Positions 1-8,111 of a DNA stretch of 64,000 bases are shown one piece after another. The notes under the pieces are model-generated. The model had not been told where the DNA came from, searched no databases, and worked only from the letters and a program-made list of their open reading frames with translations. This DNA comes from JBOHUC01 sp050733935 (GTDB taxonomy: Bacteria > Eisenbacteria > RBG-16-71-46 > DASYSL01): contig JBOHUC010000160.1 in NCBI GenBank assembly GCA_050733935.1, positions 1 to 64,000 on the forward strand, read 5' to 3'. The translations under genes were made by a program, and so were the position numbers. Position 1 is the first letter of the stretch. Every line of letters starts with the position of its first letter.

Positions 1-1
1 G

Positions 2-388
2 GCCGAGCGTCTCGCGCGGCTGCGCGCGTCGCTCGGAGCGCCGGAGGAGCTCACGGCCGTCGACTTCGCGGCGGGGGAGCTCGACGATGCGGTGCCGGGG
101 CAGCTCGCGTCCGTCGAATCGCTCATCGAGTGGCAGCTCGAGCACGAGCGGCTCGAAGCATTCCTCAAGCGGCTCACCCACCGCGAGGAGACCGTGATCC
201 GCATCCGCTACGGCTTCTTCGACGGGGTCGCGCGCACGCTTCAGCAGACGGGAGAAGCGCTCGGCGTGACCCGCGAACGCGTCCGCCAGATCGAGGAGAA
301 GGCGCTGGCCAAGCTGCGCGCGATGATGGACGATGCCCCGCGCGGCTTTGGTCCCGACGCCGCGCCCGATCCCGGGCGACTCCACTAG
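2..388 (+). CDS. Sigma-70 family RNA polymerase sigma factor, C-terminal part
   Basis: This is the 3' end of a gene that begins before the window; the frame is open from base 2. The visible 128 residues end a sigma-70 factor. They carry region 4: a segment that reads HREETVIRIRYGFFDG, then a helix-turn-helix with TLQQTGEALGVTRERVRQIE and a closing ALAKLR. This is the domain that contacts the -35 promoter element. The pattern is that of group 1 or 2 factors (RpoD or RpoS type) rather than ECF factors. Which of these it is cannot be settled without the N-terminal half. The next gene starts 30 bp downstream. Confidence 0.93.
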   Translation, partial: AERLARLRASLGAPEELTAVDFAAGELDDAVPGQLASVESLIEWQLEHERLEAFLKRLTHREETVIRIRYGFFDGVARTLQQTGEALGVTRERVRQIEEKALAKLRAMMDDAPRGFGPDAAPDPGRLH

Positions 389-418
389 AGGACTTCGAAC
401 CCAGGACTGTTCCCACTC

Positions 419-1021
419 ATGGCCCGCTCGACCGATCCCGCTCCGATTCCGTTCGTGCGCCCGAGCGCACCCGGCGCTCCGCTCTCCGCCTGGGTGCGCA
501 CGATCCCCGACTGGCCGCAGCCCGGCGTCATGTTCCGCGACCTCACGCCGCTGTGGGCGGACGGCGGGGCCTGGTCGCGCGCGGTGCACGCGCTCGCGAA
601 ACCGTTCGACCCGGAGCCGCCCGAGGTCGTGCTCGGCATCGAGGCACGCGGCTTCATCGTCGCGGCCTCGCTCGCGTCGCGCTGGGGGGCGGGGCTCTTG
701 CTCGCCCGGAAACCCGGCAAGCTCCCGGCCGCGACCCATCGCGAGGACTACGCGCTCGAGTACGGCGTGACCGCGATCGAAGCGCACCGCGATCTCGTCG
801 CCCCGGGCCGCCGCGTCCTGATCGCCGACGACGTGCTCGCGACCGGCGGCACGGCATTCGCGGCCCTCGCGATGACGAACGGCCTCGGGCTCACGCCGGT
901 CGGGTTTGCGTTCGTGCTCGAGATCCTTCCACTCGGCGGGCGCGCGCGCGTGGGGAGCGGGCTTCCGATCCATGTCGTGATCGCCTACGACGGCGACGGC
1001 CGCGCGATCGATCACGCGTGA
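419..1021 (+). CDS. apt: Adenine phosphoribosyltransferase
   Basis: A 200-residue type I phosphoribosyltransferase, expected to convert adenine and PRPP to AMP in cytosolic purine salvage. The PRPP-binding loop VLIADDVLATGGTA lies at about residues 133-146. An upstream FRDLTPLWAD segment (about 39-48) matches the FRDITPL signature of Apt, and IEARGFI (about 74-80) matches its conserved ARGF motif. The protein is slightly longer than the usual 170-180 residues because of a proline-rich N-terminal extension. Its TGA stop overlaps the GTG start of the HAD gene, so the two are probably translationally coupled. Confidence 0.9.
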   Translation: MARSTDPAPIPFVRPSAPGAPLSAWVRTIPDWPQPGVMFRDLTPLWADGGAWSRAVHALAKPFDPEPPEVVLGIEARGFIVAASLASRWGAGLLLARKPGKLPAATHREDYALEYGVTAIEAHRDLVAPGRRVLIADDVLATGGTAFAALAMTNGLGLTPVGFAFVLEILPLGGRARVGSGLPIHVVIAYDGDGRAIDHA

Positions 1022-1698
1022 GCGACCCGGCCCCTCCGCACGCCACACGTCCCACGCTTCTCACGTTCGACATCTTCGGCACGGTCGTCGACTGGCGGCG
1101 CGGGCTCGCGCGCGACCTCGAACGGCTCGGCGTGACACTCGACGATGCGTCGTTCGAGCGGATCCTCGGCGCCCAGGAGCACGACGAGGCGGGGCCGTTC
1201 GTTCCTTACGCAACGATCATGGCCCGAAGCCTCGTCACGACCCTCGGCGTGCGCGAGGAGGATGCGCGCGCGATCGGCGGGGCGGTCGGACGCTGGCCCG
1301 TGTTCCCCGACGCGCCCGCGGGCCTCGCTCGCCTGCTCGAGCTCGCTCCGTGCGTGGCGATGACGAACAGCGATCGCATCCACCGGGAGCAGGTCGAGGA
1401 GCAGCTCGGCCTTTCTCTGAGCGACTGGCTCGCCTCCGAGGACACGCGCCTCTACAAGCCCGACCCCGCGTTCTGGGAGGCGGTCGCGGAGAGGCGCGGC
1501 GTCGTTCCCGGCCCTTCCTGGTGGCACGTCTCGGCCTACGGCGACTACGACCTCGCGACCGCGCACGCGCTCGGCCTCACCTGCGCGTTCATCGAGCGGC
1601 CGCATCGCCGTCCGGGTCCCGCGGACGTGCGTGCGACTGACCTCGTCGCCCTTGCCGTCTCGATCGCCCACGCCGTCTCGCCGTCGAACCCTGAATAA
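1018..1698 (+). CDS. HAD-superfamily hydrolase, haloacid dehalogenase type II-like
   Basis: The 226-residue protein starts at a GTG overlapping the apt stop (GTGA). HAD motif I is TFDIFGT with nucleophile Asp18, motif II is MTNSD, and motif III contains the Lys of YKPDP. The late motif reads HVSAYGDYDLATAHALGL, like the HxxxWDxxAAxxxGL of type II 2-haloacid dehalogenases rather than the DDxxG of phosphatases. A hydrolase is clear; the substrate (haloacid or other small organic acid) is not. The frame stays open upstream of the chosen start, but that stretch lies inside apt and is a shadow. Confidence 0.82.
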   Translation: MSDPAPPHATRPTLLTFDIFGTVVDWRRGLARDLERLGVTLDDASFERILGAQEHDEAGPFVPYATIMARSLVTTLGVREEDARAIGGAVGRWPVFPDAPAGLARLLELAPCVAMTNSDRIHREQVEEQLGLSLSDWLASEDTRLYKPDPAFWEAVAERRGVVPGPSWWHVSAYGDYDLATAHALGLTCAFIERPHRRPGPADVRATDLVALAVSIAHAVSPSNPE

Positions 1699-1701
1699 TT
1701 G

Positions 1702-1729
1702 TTGCATCCCGTTTGACGGCTGTTATCAT
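1702..1729 (+). promoter_or_regulatory. Candidate promoter for the 1794 gene
   Basis: An unusually AT-rich stretch holds TTGCAT (1702-1707) and TATCAT (1724-1729) separated by 16 bp, about 65 bp upstream of the next start. It resembles the other promoter candidates in this window. Confidence 0.45.
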
Positions 1730-1793
1730 CCGCGGCACTTTCCTGGCAGCCCCATTCGCCAAGACTCATTACAAATTCACAGGAGGTAAGCCA

Positions 1794-2420
1794 ATGCGCA
1801 GCCTCGACGTCCTGCGTTTCGCCGGACTTCTGGTGCTCGTTCTGGCTGCCGCGCTCGCGTGGACCCGCTTTGCGGGTTCAACCCGGAACCCGACCGGGCA
1901 TGCGTCGAGCACGACAGTCATGGCCCCGTCCACTGGAGTCGAGTCTCGTTTCGAAACACCCCCCGCGGTCGAATCGGCCGCATTGGTTGCCGCACCCGCA
2001 TCCGCACCTTCTCCCAAGGCCAAGGCCGCACCCGCTCCCGCATCCACGTCCCGCAAGGCGGATGTCGCCGTTCGCCGCGCGGACTTCGCTCCCGCACAGG
2101 GCGGCATGGTGGTGGGCATCGATCCCGAAACCGGCGTCCTCGGGCCGGCCACGGCCGAGCAGCGCGAGGTGCTGTTCGGCTCGGACAAGGCCGCGTTCGA
2201 CTTCAACTGGTCGCAGGAAGGGCTGGTCGAAGTGCGCCATCCGAGCGGCGCCAAGGGTATCGATCTCCAGGGCCGCTTCCTGGATTTCTCGATGGCCCAG
2301 ATCGACGCCGACGGAAAGGTCCATTACGACTGCACGAACGACCCCGCGCACTGGATGAAGTATCACTCCGGCGCGCCCGCTCCGGTCCCGAACGCGCCCG
2401 CGGCGCTCGAGGAGAAGTAA
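1794..2420 (+). CDS. Membrane-anchored protein of unknown function
   Basis: A 208-residue protein starting at the ATG 7 bp after a perfect AGGAGGT site (1781-1787). An upstream in-frame start at 1713 has no such site. One N-terminal hydrophobic segment (about residues 8-25) acts as anchor or signal. A low-complexity Ala/Pro/Ser/Lys linker (about 40-90) follows, then a compact domain of about 100 residues beginning GGMVVGIDPETG. That domain ends with a Cys-containing segment (HYDCTNDPAHWMKYH). The arrangement suggests a tethered periplasmic domain. I do not recognise the family. It sits 3 bp upstream of the metalloprotease gene, so the two are probably one transcript. Confidence 0.75.
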   Translation: MRSLDVLRFAGLLVLVLAAALAWTRFAGSTRNPTGHASSTTVMAPSTGVESRFETPPAVESAALVAAPASAPSPKAKAAPAPASTSRKADVAVRRADFAPAQGGMVVGIDPETGVLGPATAEQREVLFGSDKAAFDFNWSQEGLVEVRHPSGAKGIDLQGRFLDFSMAQIDADGKVHYDCTNDPAHWMKYHSGAPAPVPNAPAALEEK

Positions 2421-2423
2421 GCC

Positions 2424-4370
2424 ATGACCCAATGGACACGACTTCTCCGCACCGCGGTACCCGCGGCCTTCGCCGCGCTCCTTCTCGTGGCACCGCTCGC
2501 GAACGCGGCCACGATCACGATCCTGAACGCCGACGGCGCGGGCGAGGGATTCAACGATGCGACGCCCGCCGTCCCCGTGGGCGGGAATCCCGGCCTGACG
2601 ATCGGACAGCAGCGGCTCAATGTTTTCGAGCAGGCGGCGAGCATCTGGGGCTCGCTGCTTCCGAGCAACGTCACGATCGTCGTGCGGGCACAGTTCAATC
2701 CGCAGTCGTGCAACGCGACGAGCGGTGTTCTCGGCAGCGCGGGTCCGGCCGAGGTGTGGCGTGACTTCGCGAACGCCCCGTTCCCCGGGACGTGGTACCA
2801 CGTGGCACTCGCGAACCGCCTCGCGGACTTCGACCTGAATCCCGCGCTCCAGGACATCAACACGACGTTCAACGTGTCGATCGGCGGAGCGACGTGCCTG
2901 CCGCAGGGTTGGTACTACGGGTTCGACGGACTCGAGGGAACGGCGATCGAGCTCCTTCCGGTCGTGCTGCACGAGCTCGGACACGGCCTCGGCTTCAGCA
3001 CCACGACGAGCGGGACCACCGGCAACTTCCTCGGCGGATTCCCGAGCGTCTACGACCGCTTCCTGTTCGACAGCGCGGCGGGCCTCCACTGGAGCGACAT
3101 GACGGCGGTCCAGCGCCAGGCTTCGGCGATCGGTTGCAACAAGCTCGGGTGGGACGGACCCGCGGTGCTGTACGACGCGCCGTCCCGGCTCGGGCCCAAG
3201 CCGCTCCTGCGCGTGAACGGGGGCGGCGCCGCCGGCGACTACGAGATCGGTCTTGCGGCGTTCGGCGGCGGGCTCACGTCGACCGGACTCACCGGGGACG
3301 TGGTCTACGTGGACGACGGGGTGGCACCGAACGGCGACGGCTGTGAGACGCCGTACCTGAACGCCGGTGACCTCGCAGGGAAGATCGCGCTCATCGATCG
3401 CGGACTGTGCACGTTCGCGATCAAGGTCAAGAACGCGCAGGACGCCGGCGCGATCGCCGTCATCATCGCCGACAACACGGCCGGCTGCCCGCCCGCGGGA
3501 CTGGGCGGCGCCGATCCGACGATCACGATTCCGTCCGTTCGCGTCACGCTGCCGGACGGCGCTCTCCTCAAGGCGAACCTCGTCGGCTTGAACGTGACCC
3601 TGATCGTGGATCCGGCCCGGAAGGCCGGCATGAACGCGGCCGGACACGTGCTCGTGTTTTCGCCGAACCCGTTCCAGGGCGGATCGTCGATCTCGCACTG
3701 GGACACGTCTGCCGAGCCGAGCCTCCTCATGGAGCCGGCGATCACGGGCGGACTCAATTCCGACGTCGACCTCACGCTCAACCACTTCTCCGACATCGGA
3801 TGGCTCGACATCGCGGTGCCGATCGCGATCGCGCCCGGACGGGCGTTCGCCGAAGCCGGCCGCGTGCGCGTCGAGTGGACGAGCTCGCACGCGCTCACGA
3901 ACCACTGGACGGCTTATCGCCGCACGGCGCTGAGCGGCTGGACCGCGCTCGGATCGCCGAACACGATCGGCGACCGCACCCTCTATGTCGAGGACACGGA
4001 CGTCGAAGCAGGTACGAGCTACGGCTACCGGCTCGGAACGCCCGTCGACGGCGGCTCCGAACAGTTCTCGGAGGAGGTCTGGGTGCGCGTGCCGCTCAAC
4101 GGCGGCTTCACGCTCGAGGGCGCGCGTCCGAATCCCGCGACCCGAAACCTGCGCGTGGCGTTCACGATCACGCGTTCCGGAACGGGACGGCTCGATCTCG
4201 TCGACGTGACCGGCCGACTGGTCGAGACCGTGGATCTCTCCTCCTTCGGCGCGGGTGAGCACCTCGTTCCGCTGGGGAGCAATCGCAAGCTGAGCCCGGG
4301 GACGTATTTCATCCGCTTGACGCACGGCCGAGAGACGCAGAGCCGGCCGGTCGTCGTGGTCGAGGACTGA
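2424..4370 (+). CDS. Secreted PA-domain metalloprotease-like protein with type IX-like sorting domain
   Basis: The 648-residue protein begins with a Sec signal peptide (residues 1 to about 28, ending ANA). A zinc-protease-like motif HELGHGLGF lies at 183-191; the first two His and the Glu fit HExxH, but the third metzincin His is absent at its usual place. A protease-associated (PA) domain follows, recognisable from AGKIALIDRGLCTFAIKV (about 320-337). The C-terminus carries the layout of a type IX secretion sorting domain: ARPNPATRNLRVAF, DVTGRLVETVD, LSPGTYFIRL and a closing VVVVED. It is therefore probably exported and cell-surface or released. Proteolytic activity is inferred from the motif only. 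Confidence 0.82.
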   Translation: MTQWTRLLRTAVPAAFAALLLVAPLANAATITILNADGAGEGFNDATPAVPVGGNPGLTIGQQRLNVFEQAASIWGSLLPSNVTIVVRAQFNPQSCNATSGVLGSAGPAEVWRDFANAPFPGTWYHVALANRLADFDLNPALQDINTTFNVSIGGATCLPQGWYYGFDGLEGTAIELLPVVLHELGHGLGFSTTTSGTTGNFLGGFPSVYDRFLFDSAAGLHWSDMTAVQRQASAIGCNKLGWDGPAVLYDAPSRLGPKPLLRVNGGGAAGDYEIGLAAFGGGLTSTGLTGDVVYVDDGVAPNGDGCETPYLNAGDLAGKIALIDRGLCTFAIKVKNAQDAGAIAVIIADNTAGCPPAGLGGADPTITIPSVRVTLPDGALLKANLVGLNVTLIVDPARKAGMNAAGHVLVFSPNPFQGGSSISHWDTSAEPSLLMEPAITGGLNSDVDLTLNHFSDIGWLDIAVPIAIAPGRAFAEAGRVRVEWTSSHALTNHWTAYRRTALSGWTALGSPNTIGDRTLYVEDTDVEAGTSYGYRLGTPVDGGSEQFSEEVWVRVPLNGGFTLEGARPNPATRNLRVAFTITRSGTGRLDLVDVTGRLVETVDLSSFGAGEHLVPLGSNRKLSPGTYFIRLTHGRETQSRPVVVVED

Positions 4371-4403
4371 TCGGTTCACTTCTTAAACGACGCTGAACGC
4401 GGA

Positions 4404-4438
4404 CGCTCCGGGGAGTTCGATCCCCGGGGCGTTTTGCT
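4404..4438 (+). terminator. Rho-independent terminator after the protease gene
   Basis: An 11-bp stem (4404-4414 with 4421-4431, one G-T pair) with a 6-nt loop is followed by TTTTGCTT. It starts 34 bp after the stop codon. The next promoter begins immediately behind it. Confidence 0.85.
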
Positions 4439-4466
4439 TGCCCGGCGCGCGCCTGCCGACTAAGGT
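4438..4466 (+). promoter_or_regulatory. Candidate promoter of the DUF1326 gene
   Basis: TTGCCC (4438-4443) and TAAGGT (4461-4466) are separated by 17 bp. The site lies directly after the terminator and 95 bp before the start at 4560. Confidence 0.6.
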
Positions 4467-4559
4467 GCTACCGCCCGCACGGGGAGAGCCGCCCGGCCCG
4501 CTCGTCCCCCCAACGTTCCGCGCGTCCTCGTTCTTCCCGTCGCGGCTGGAGGATGTCCC

Positions 4560-5342
4560 ATGAGAGTCGTTCGTACCGTCCTGTCGTCCCTCGTCGCCGT
4601 CGCCGCCTTCATCCTCTTCGCCGGGGACGCGCACGCCGCCGACGCCAAAGCCGCTGCGGCCCCCGCCGACTGGTCGATGAACGCGACCATCATCGAAGCC
4701 TGCAGCTGTCCCATGTTCTGTCAGTGCTACTTCGCGACCAAGCCCGCGGCCCACGCCACGAAGGCCGACCCGGCGCACGCCGGACACGACCACGCGAGCC
4801 ACGGCGGCGAGGAACACTTCTGCCGGTTCAACAACGCGTTCCGCGTCAACAAAGGAACGTACGGCGCCACGAAGCTCGATGGCGCGCGCTTCTGGGTGGC
4901 GGGGGATCTCGGCGACGAGTTCTCCGACGGCGAGATGGACTGGGCCGTGCTCACGTACGACCCGTCCGTCACACCCGCCCAGCGCGAAGGGATCCAGGCG
5001 GCCCTTGCTGCCATCTATCCCGTCAAGTGGAAGAGCTTCACGATCGCCCCGGACGCGCCGATGGAGTGGGAGTTCAACAAGAACCGCGCGGTGGCGAAGC
5101 TCGGCGGAGGAAAGACGGCGGAAGTCGTCCTGAACCGGAATCAGGGCATGACGAACGAGCCGATCGTGATCCAGAACCTGGTCTACTGGGGCGTGCCGCG
5201 GAACGACGGCTTCGTGCTCATGGCAAACGAGGTGAACGCCTATCGCACGGGGGACAAGGCGTTCGAGTTCAACGGAACGAACGGCTTCATGATCACGTTC
5301 GACATCAATTCGAAGGACGCGGCCGCAAAGAAGAAGAGCTGA
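4560..5342 (+). CDS. DUF1326 domain-containing secreted protein
   Basis: The 260-residue protein has a signal peptide (residues 1 to about 26, ending AHA). It then shows the hallmark of DUF1326, an early Cys cluster EACSCPMFCQCYF. A His-rich insert (HAGHDHASHGGEEH, about residues 73-86) follows soon after. Cys and His clustering in a periplasmic protein suggests metal binding, which is inference; the biochemical role of DUF1326 is not established. The gene stands alone between a terminator and a strong GC hairpin, with its own promoter candidate. Confidence 0.8.
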   Translation: MRVVRTVLSSLVAVAAFILFAGDAHAADAKAAAAPADWSMNATIIEACSCPMFCQCYFATKPAAHATKADPAHAGHDHASHGGEEHFCRFNNAFRVNKGTYGATKLDGARFWVAGDLGDEFSDGEMDWAVLTYDPSVTPAQREGIQAALAAIYPVKWKSFTIAPDAPMEWEFNKNRAVAKLGGGKTAEVVLNRNQGMTNEPIVIQNLVYWGVPRNDGFVLMANEVNAYRTGDKAFEFNGTNGFMITFDINSKDAAAKKKS

Positions 5343-5360
5343 CCCTCGTCGCACGGTCGA

Positions 5361-5390
5361 CCCGCCCCCGCCCCCGAAGGCGGGGGCGGG
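5361..5390 (+). terminator. Strong GC hairpin after the DUF1326 gene
   Basis: A perfect 12-bp stem (5361-5372 with 5379-5390) with a 6-nt loop starts 18 bp after the stop codon. There is no T-run, so it may end transcription inefficiently or protect the 3' end of the mRNA. Confidence 0.5.
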
Positions 5391-5497
5391 ACGCGGCTCC
5401 CAGCTTCGCCCTCAACCTGATCTCACGATCACAAACCCTTACAGGCCTGCCGATTCCGGGTTCCCGCTGGAGGTTGTGCCCGTTTCTGCCGATCACA

Positions 5498-5537
5498 CCC
5501 GTGGGGAACTGCCACGGGGGGCCTCCGCCAGGAGGCC
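5498..5537 (+). promoter_or_regulatory. Two tandem hairpins in the cupredoxin 5' leader
   Basis: Stem 1 pairs CCCGTGG (5498-5504) with CCACGGG (5512-5518). Stem 2 pairs GGCCTCC (5520-5526) with GGAGGCC (5531-5537) around a 4-nt loop. They end 30 bp before the cupredoxin start, between it and the previous gene, where no clear promoter was found. A regulatory role in the leader RNA is inference. Confidence 0.35.
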
Positions 5538-5567
5538 AGAACGTCGGATCGGGGTCACACAACGCAC

Positions 5568-6269
5568 ATGAACTTGCTGCGCGCGCTCAGGATGAGTGCG
5601 CTCGTCGTCGCCATCGCGGGGCTCTTCGCGAACGCGCCGGCCGAAGCCGGCCGGATTCGCGGAGACGTCCGCATTCCTTCCGCCGGAGGAACGTCCGCGA
5701 AGCGGGCAAACCGCTATCCCGGCCGCGCCGACGCGATGGCTCCATCCCAGAAGGCCACCCCGAGCCCCCGCGATGCGGTCGTGTTCGTGAGCGTGGCTCC
5801 CGAAGGCGTGACGCTGCCCCGCGTCCGCCGCGACAAGAAGAAGGACGAGGCGCTCCGCCCCGAGCTCGGCCAGCGCGGTCAGGCGTTCGTCCCGCGCGTG
5901 GTCGCGATCGAGGTCGGAACCACGGTCGAGTTCCCGAACCACGACCCGATCTACCACAACGTTTTCAGCGTCTCGCCCACGCGTCGCTTCGATCTCGGCA
6001 AGTACCCCCAGGGCCACTCGCGGCACGTCCGGTTCGACAAGCCGGGCCTCGTCAACGTGTACTGCGACATCCACTCGGACATGGCCGCATTCGTCTACGT
6101 GTTCGAGCACGGCGCGTTCGCGCAGCCGGCCGAGGACGGAACGTTCGCGCTCCCGAATCTCCGCTCCGGCGACTACACGGTCACCCTCTGGCACCCCGAC
6201 TTCGGCGAGCGCTCGCAGCGCGTCCACGTTCCCGACGACGGCGACGCGACTGTCGCGCTCTCGTTCTGA
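5568..6269 (+). CDS. Exported cupredoxin (plastocyanin/MauL-like)
   Basis: A 233-residue protein with a Sec signal peptide (residues 1 to about 27). The central cupredoxin fold has type I copper ligands in the expected order: His130 (DPIYHNVFS), Cys166, His169 and Met172 (YCDIHSDMAAFVYVF). The C-terminal part (PNLRSGDYTVTLWHPDFG) looks like a carboxypeptidase-regulatory-type beta domain, as in methylamine-utilisation MauL-like proteins. A periplasmic copper electron carrier or copper-binding protein is likely. The gene heads a tight operon; the sensor kinase begins 3 bp after its stop. Confidence 0.83.
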   Translation: MNLLRALRMSALVVAIAGLFANAPAEAGRIRGDVRIPSAGGTSAKRANRYPGRADAMAPSQKATPSPRDAVVFVSVAPEGVTLPRVRRDKKKDEALRPELGQRGQAFVPRVVAIEVGTTVEFPNHDPIYHNVFSVSPTRRFDLGKYPQGHSRHVRFDKPGLVNVYCDIHSDMAAFVYVFEHGAFAQPAEDGTFALPNLRSGDYTVTLWHPDFGERSQRVHVPDDGDATVALSF

Positions 6270-6272
6270 GCC

Positions 6273-8111
6273 ATGAAGAGCCCGCTCCGCTGGAAGATTC
6301 TCCTCCTCACCGCGCTCCCGATCGTGGGGCTCGCGCTCGCGGCACTGTTCGTCGTGAACCGGGACGTGTCGCAGCGCGTGGACGAGAACGTCGAGCAGGA
6401 CCTCGTGCGCGCGGCCGAAGTGTTCGAGGACATCCTCGCGCAGCGCTCGGAGCAGCTTGTGGTCTCGAGCGGCGTGATCGTGGCGGACCCCAAGTTCTTC
6501 TCCGTGCTCACGCTCCCCGGCTCGCGCGCGGATGCCGTCTACCGGAACACGGTCGCGGGCGTCGCCCGTGACTTCAACGCGATCACGAAGGCCGACCTGT
6601 TCGACGTGCTGGACGGCCGCGGCGGGCTCGTCGCGTCGGTCGGACGCGACGCGGGGAAAAAGCTCGATCGCGCACCCCTCGTCGCGCAGGCGCTCGCGGG
6701 CCAGACCGCCGCCGGGATCCTCGCGGCCGACGGCGCTCATTACCAGGTGACGGCGACCCCGGTCCGTGTGGGCGGCCGGGTCCTCGGCGTTCTCCTGGTC
6801 GGCGCGCGCATCGGACAGAGCCTCGCCGAGCGCCTCAAGCACCTGACACGAACCGAGGTTCATTTCGTCTCGGCGGGCGCGGTGACGGGCTCGACGCTCC
6901 GCGACCCGGGCGATCGCTCGATCTTCCGCGACCTCGCGAGCGGCGCCCGCCCCGGCCCGCCCGTCCGCGGTGCCTCGCTCCCGGGCGACGATCCGATCAC
7001 CCGGATCGCAGCGCCGTCCGGCTCGTACCTCACGCTCGTCCGCCGGATTCCCGGGTCGCATCCCGACGAGCGCCAGCTCTACGCGCTCCTCCGACCGCTC
7101 GGGGCCGAGACCGCGTTCCTCCGCCGCATGCAGACGGGACTTCTCGGCATCGGAATCCTCACCGCCCTGGCCGCGTTCCTCGCCGCACTCCTCATCTCGG
7201 AGCGAATCACGACTCCGGTGCAGCGGCTCGTGCGCGCCGCCGAGGAGATCGAGCACGGCAACTACGACTACCCGCTCGATGTCCGGACGGACGACGAGAT
7301 CGGGTATCTCGCGAAGCGCTTCGAAGACATGCGGCAGCACGAGCGCGCGTACGTCACGAGCCTCAAGGAAGTGGCGCGCCTGAAGAGCGAGTTCATCAGT
7401 GTGGCCTCGCACGAGCTCCGGACGCCGATCAGCATCATCAGCGGCTATCACGAGCTCCTCTCCCAGACCCACCTGGGCCCGCTCACCCCCCAGCAGGAGC
7501 TCGCTCTCGAGGCGATTCGAAAGGGCCTCGACACGCTCGGCCGGATCGCCGACGACGCGACGCGGATCGCACAGGTGGAAGGGGAGCGGCTCGTCCTCCA
7601 TCTCGCCGAGCACGACGTCGCCGGCATCCTGAAGGAGGCGATGCGGCAGACGCTCGATCAGGCGAGCGGCCGGCGGCTCCGCACGACGCTCGAGGTGGAT
7701 CGCGGGATGCCGCCGCTCAAGGTCGACGGGGCGCGCCTGGGAGAAGCGATCGCAAATCTCCTCCGGAACGCGATCCGGTTCACGCCCGACGACGGCCGGA
7801 TCGAGGTCCAGTCGCAGTGGCGCGGGGGGTGGCTCGTGGTCCAGGTCCGCGACACGGGGATCGGGATCGCTCCGGACGCACGCGAGAAGATCTTCGAGCA
7901 GGGCTTCATGGTGCGGGACTCGCTCCACCATCACTCTTCGCAGTCGCTCGAGTTCAATTCCTCGGGCCTCGGGCTCGGGCTTTCGATCACGCGCGGGATC
8001 GTCGAGGCCCACGGTGGCTCGATCACGGTCGTGAGCGAGCTCGGCGAGGGCAGCACGTTCACGATCCGGGTTCCGGCCGAGCCGGGCGACGCGATCGCGA
8101 GGGCCGCGTGA
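6273..8111 (+). CDS. Membrane sensor histidine kinase with periplasmic domain and HAMP
   Basis: The 612-residue kinase has TM1 at about residues 9-28, a large extracytoplasmic region of about 260 residues (cache-like by length and position), TM2 at about 290-312 and a HAMP domain. The HisKA domain carries phosphoacceptor His380 in ASHELRTP. The HATPase_c domain shows an N box (LLRNAIRFTP), DTGIGI and GLGLGLSI. No response regulator gene is adjacent, so its partner is elsewhere. Its position between a copper-protein gene and a porin gene suggests it senses something linked to copper or to the porin substrate, which is inference only. Confidence 0.9.
   Translation: MKSPLRWKILLLTALPIVGLALAALFVVNRDVSQRVDENVEQDLVRAAEVFEDILAQRSEQLVVSSGVIVADPKFFSVLTLPGSRADAVYRNTVAGVARDFNAITKADLFDVLDGRGGLVASVGRDAGKKLDRAPLVAQALAGQTAAGILAADGAHYQVTATPVRVGGRVLGVLLVGARIGQSLAERLKHLTRTEVHFVSAGAVTGSTLRDPGDRSIFRDLASGARPGPPVRGASLPGDDPITRIAAPSGSYLTLVRRIPGSHPDERQLYALLRPLGAETAFLRRMQTGLLGIGILTALAAFLAALLISERITTPVQRLVRAAEEIEHGNYDYPLDVRTDDEIGYLAKRFEDMRQHERAYVTSLKEVARLKSEFISVASHELRTPISIISGYHELLSQTHLGPLTPQQELALEAIRKGLDTLGRIADDATRIAQVEGERLVLHLAEHDVAGILKEAMRQTLDQASGRRLRTTLEVDRGMPPLKVDGARLGEAIANLLRNAIRFTPDDGRIEVQSQWRGGWLVVQVRDTGIGIAPDAREKIFEQGFMVRDSLHHHSSQSLEFNSSGLGLGLSITRGIVEAHGGSITVVSELGEGSTFTIRVPAEPGDAIARAA

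Noticed and set aside
1878..4379. Long minus-strand frame of 833 codons opposite the protease gene, and similar frames at 5493-8147, 12172-14625, 56763-59948 (upstream half) and 23811-25151
   Set aside because: They are Arg/Glu/Asp/Val-rich translations of the antisense of well-supported genes, a usual effect of high GC content. They lack ribosome sites and family motifs.
4560..5342. Idea that the His/Cys-rich DUF1326 protein is a dedicated copper chaperone of the cupredoxin operon
   Set aside because: A strong hairpin and 225 bp separate them, and no functional evidence for the family supports it.
5430..5540. Resemblance of the cupredoxin leader to a cobalamin riboswitch (GCCAGGAGGCC is close to the B12 box)
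   Set aside because: The other conserved blocks of the riboswitch are missing, the box has a changed core base, and the resemblance is explained by a simple hairpin.
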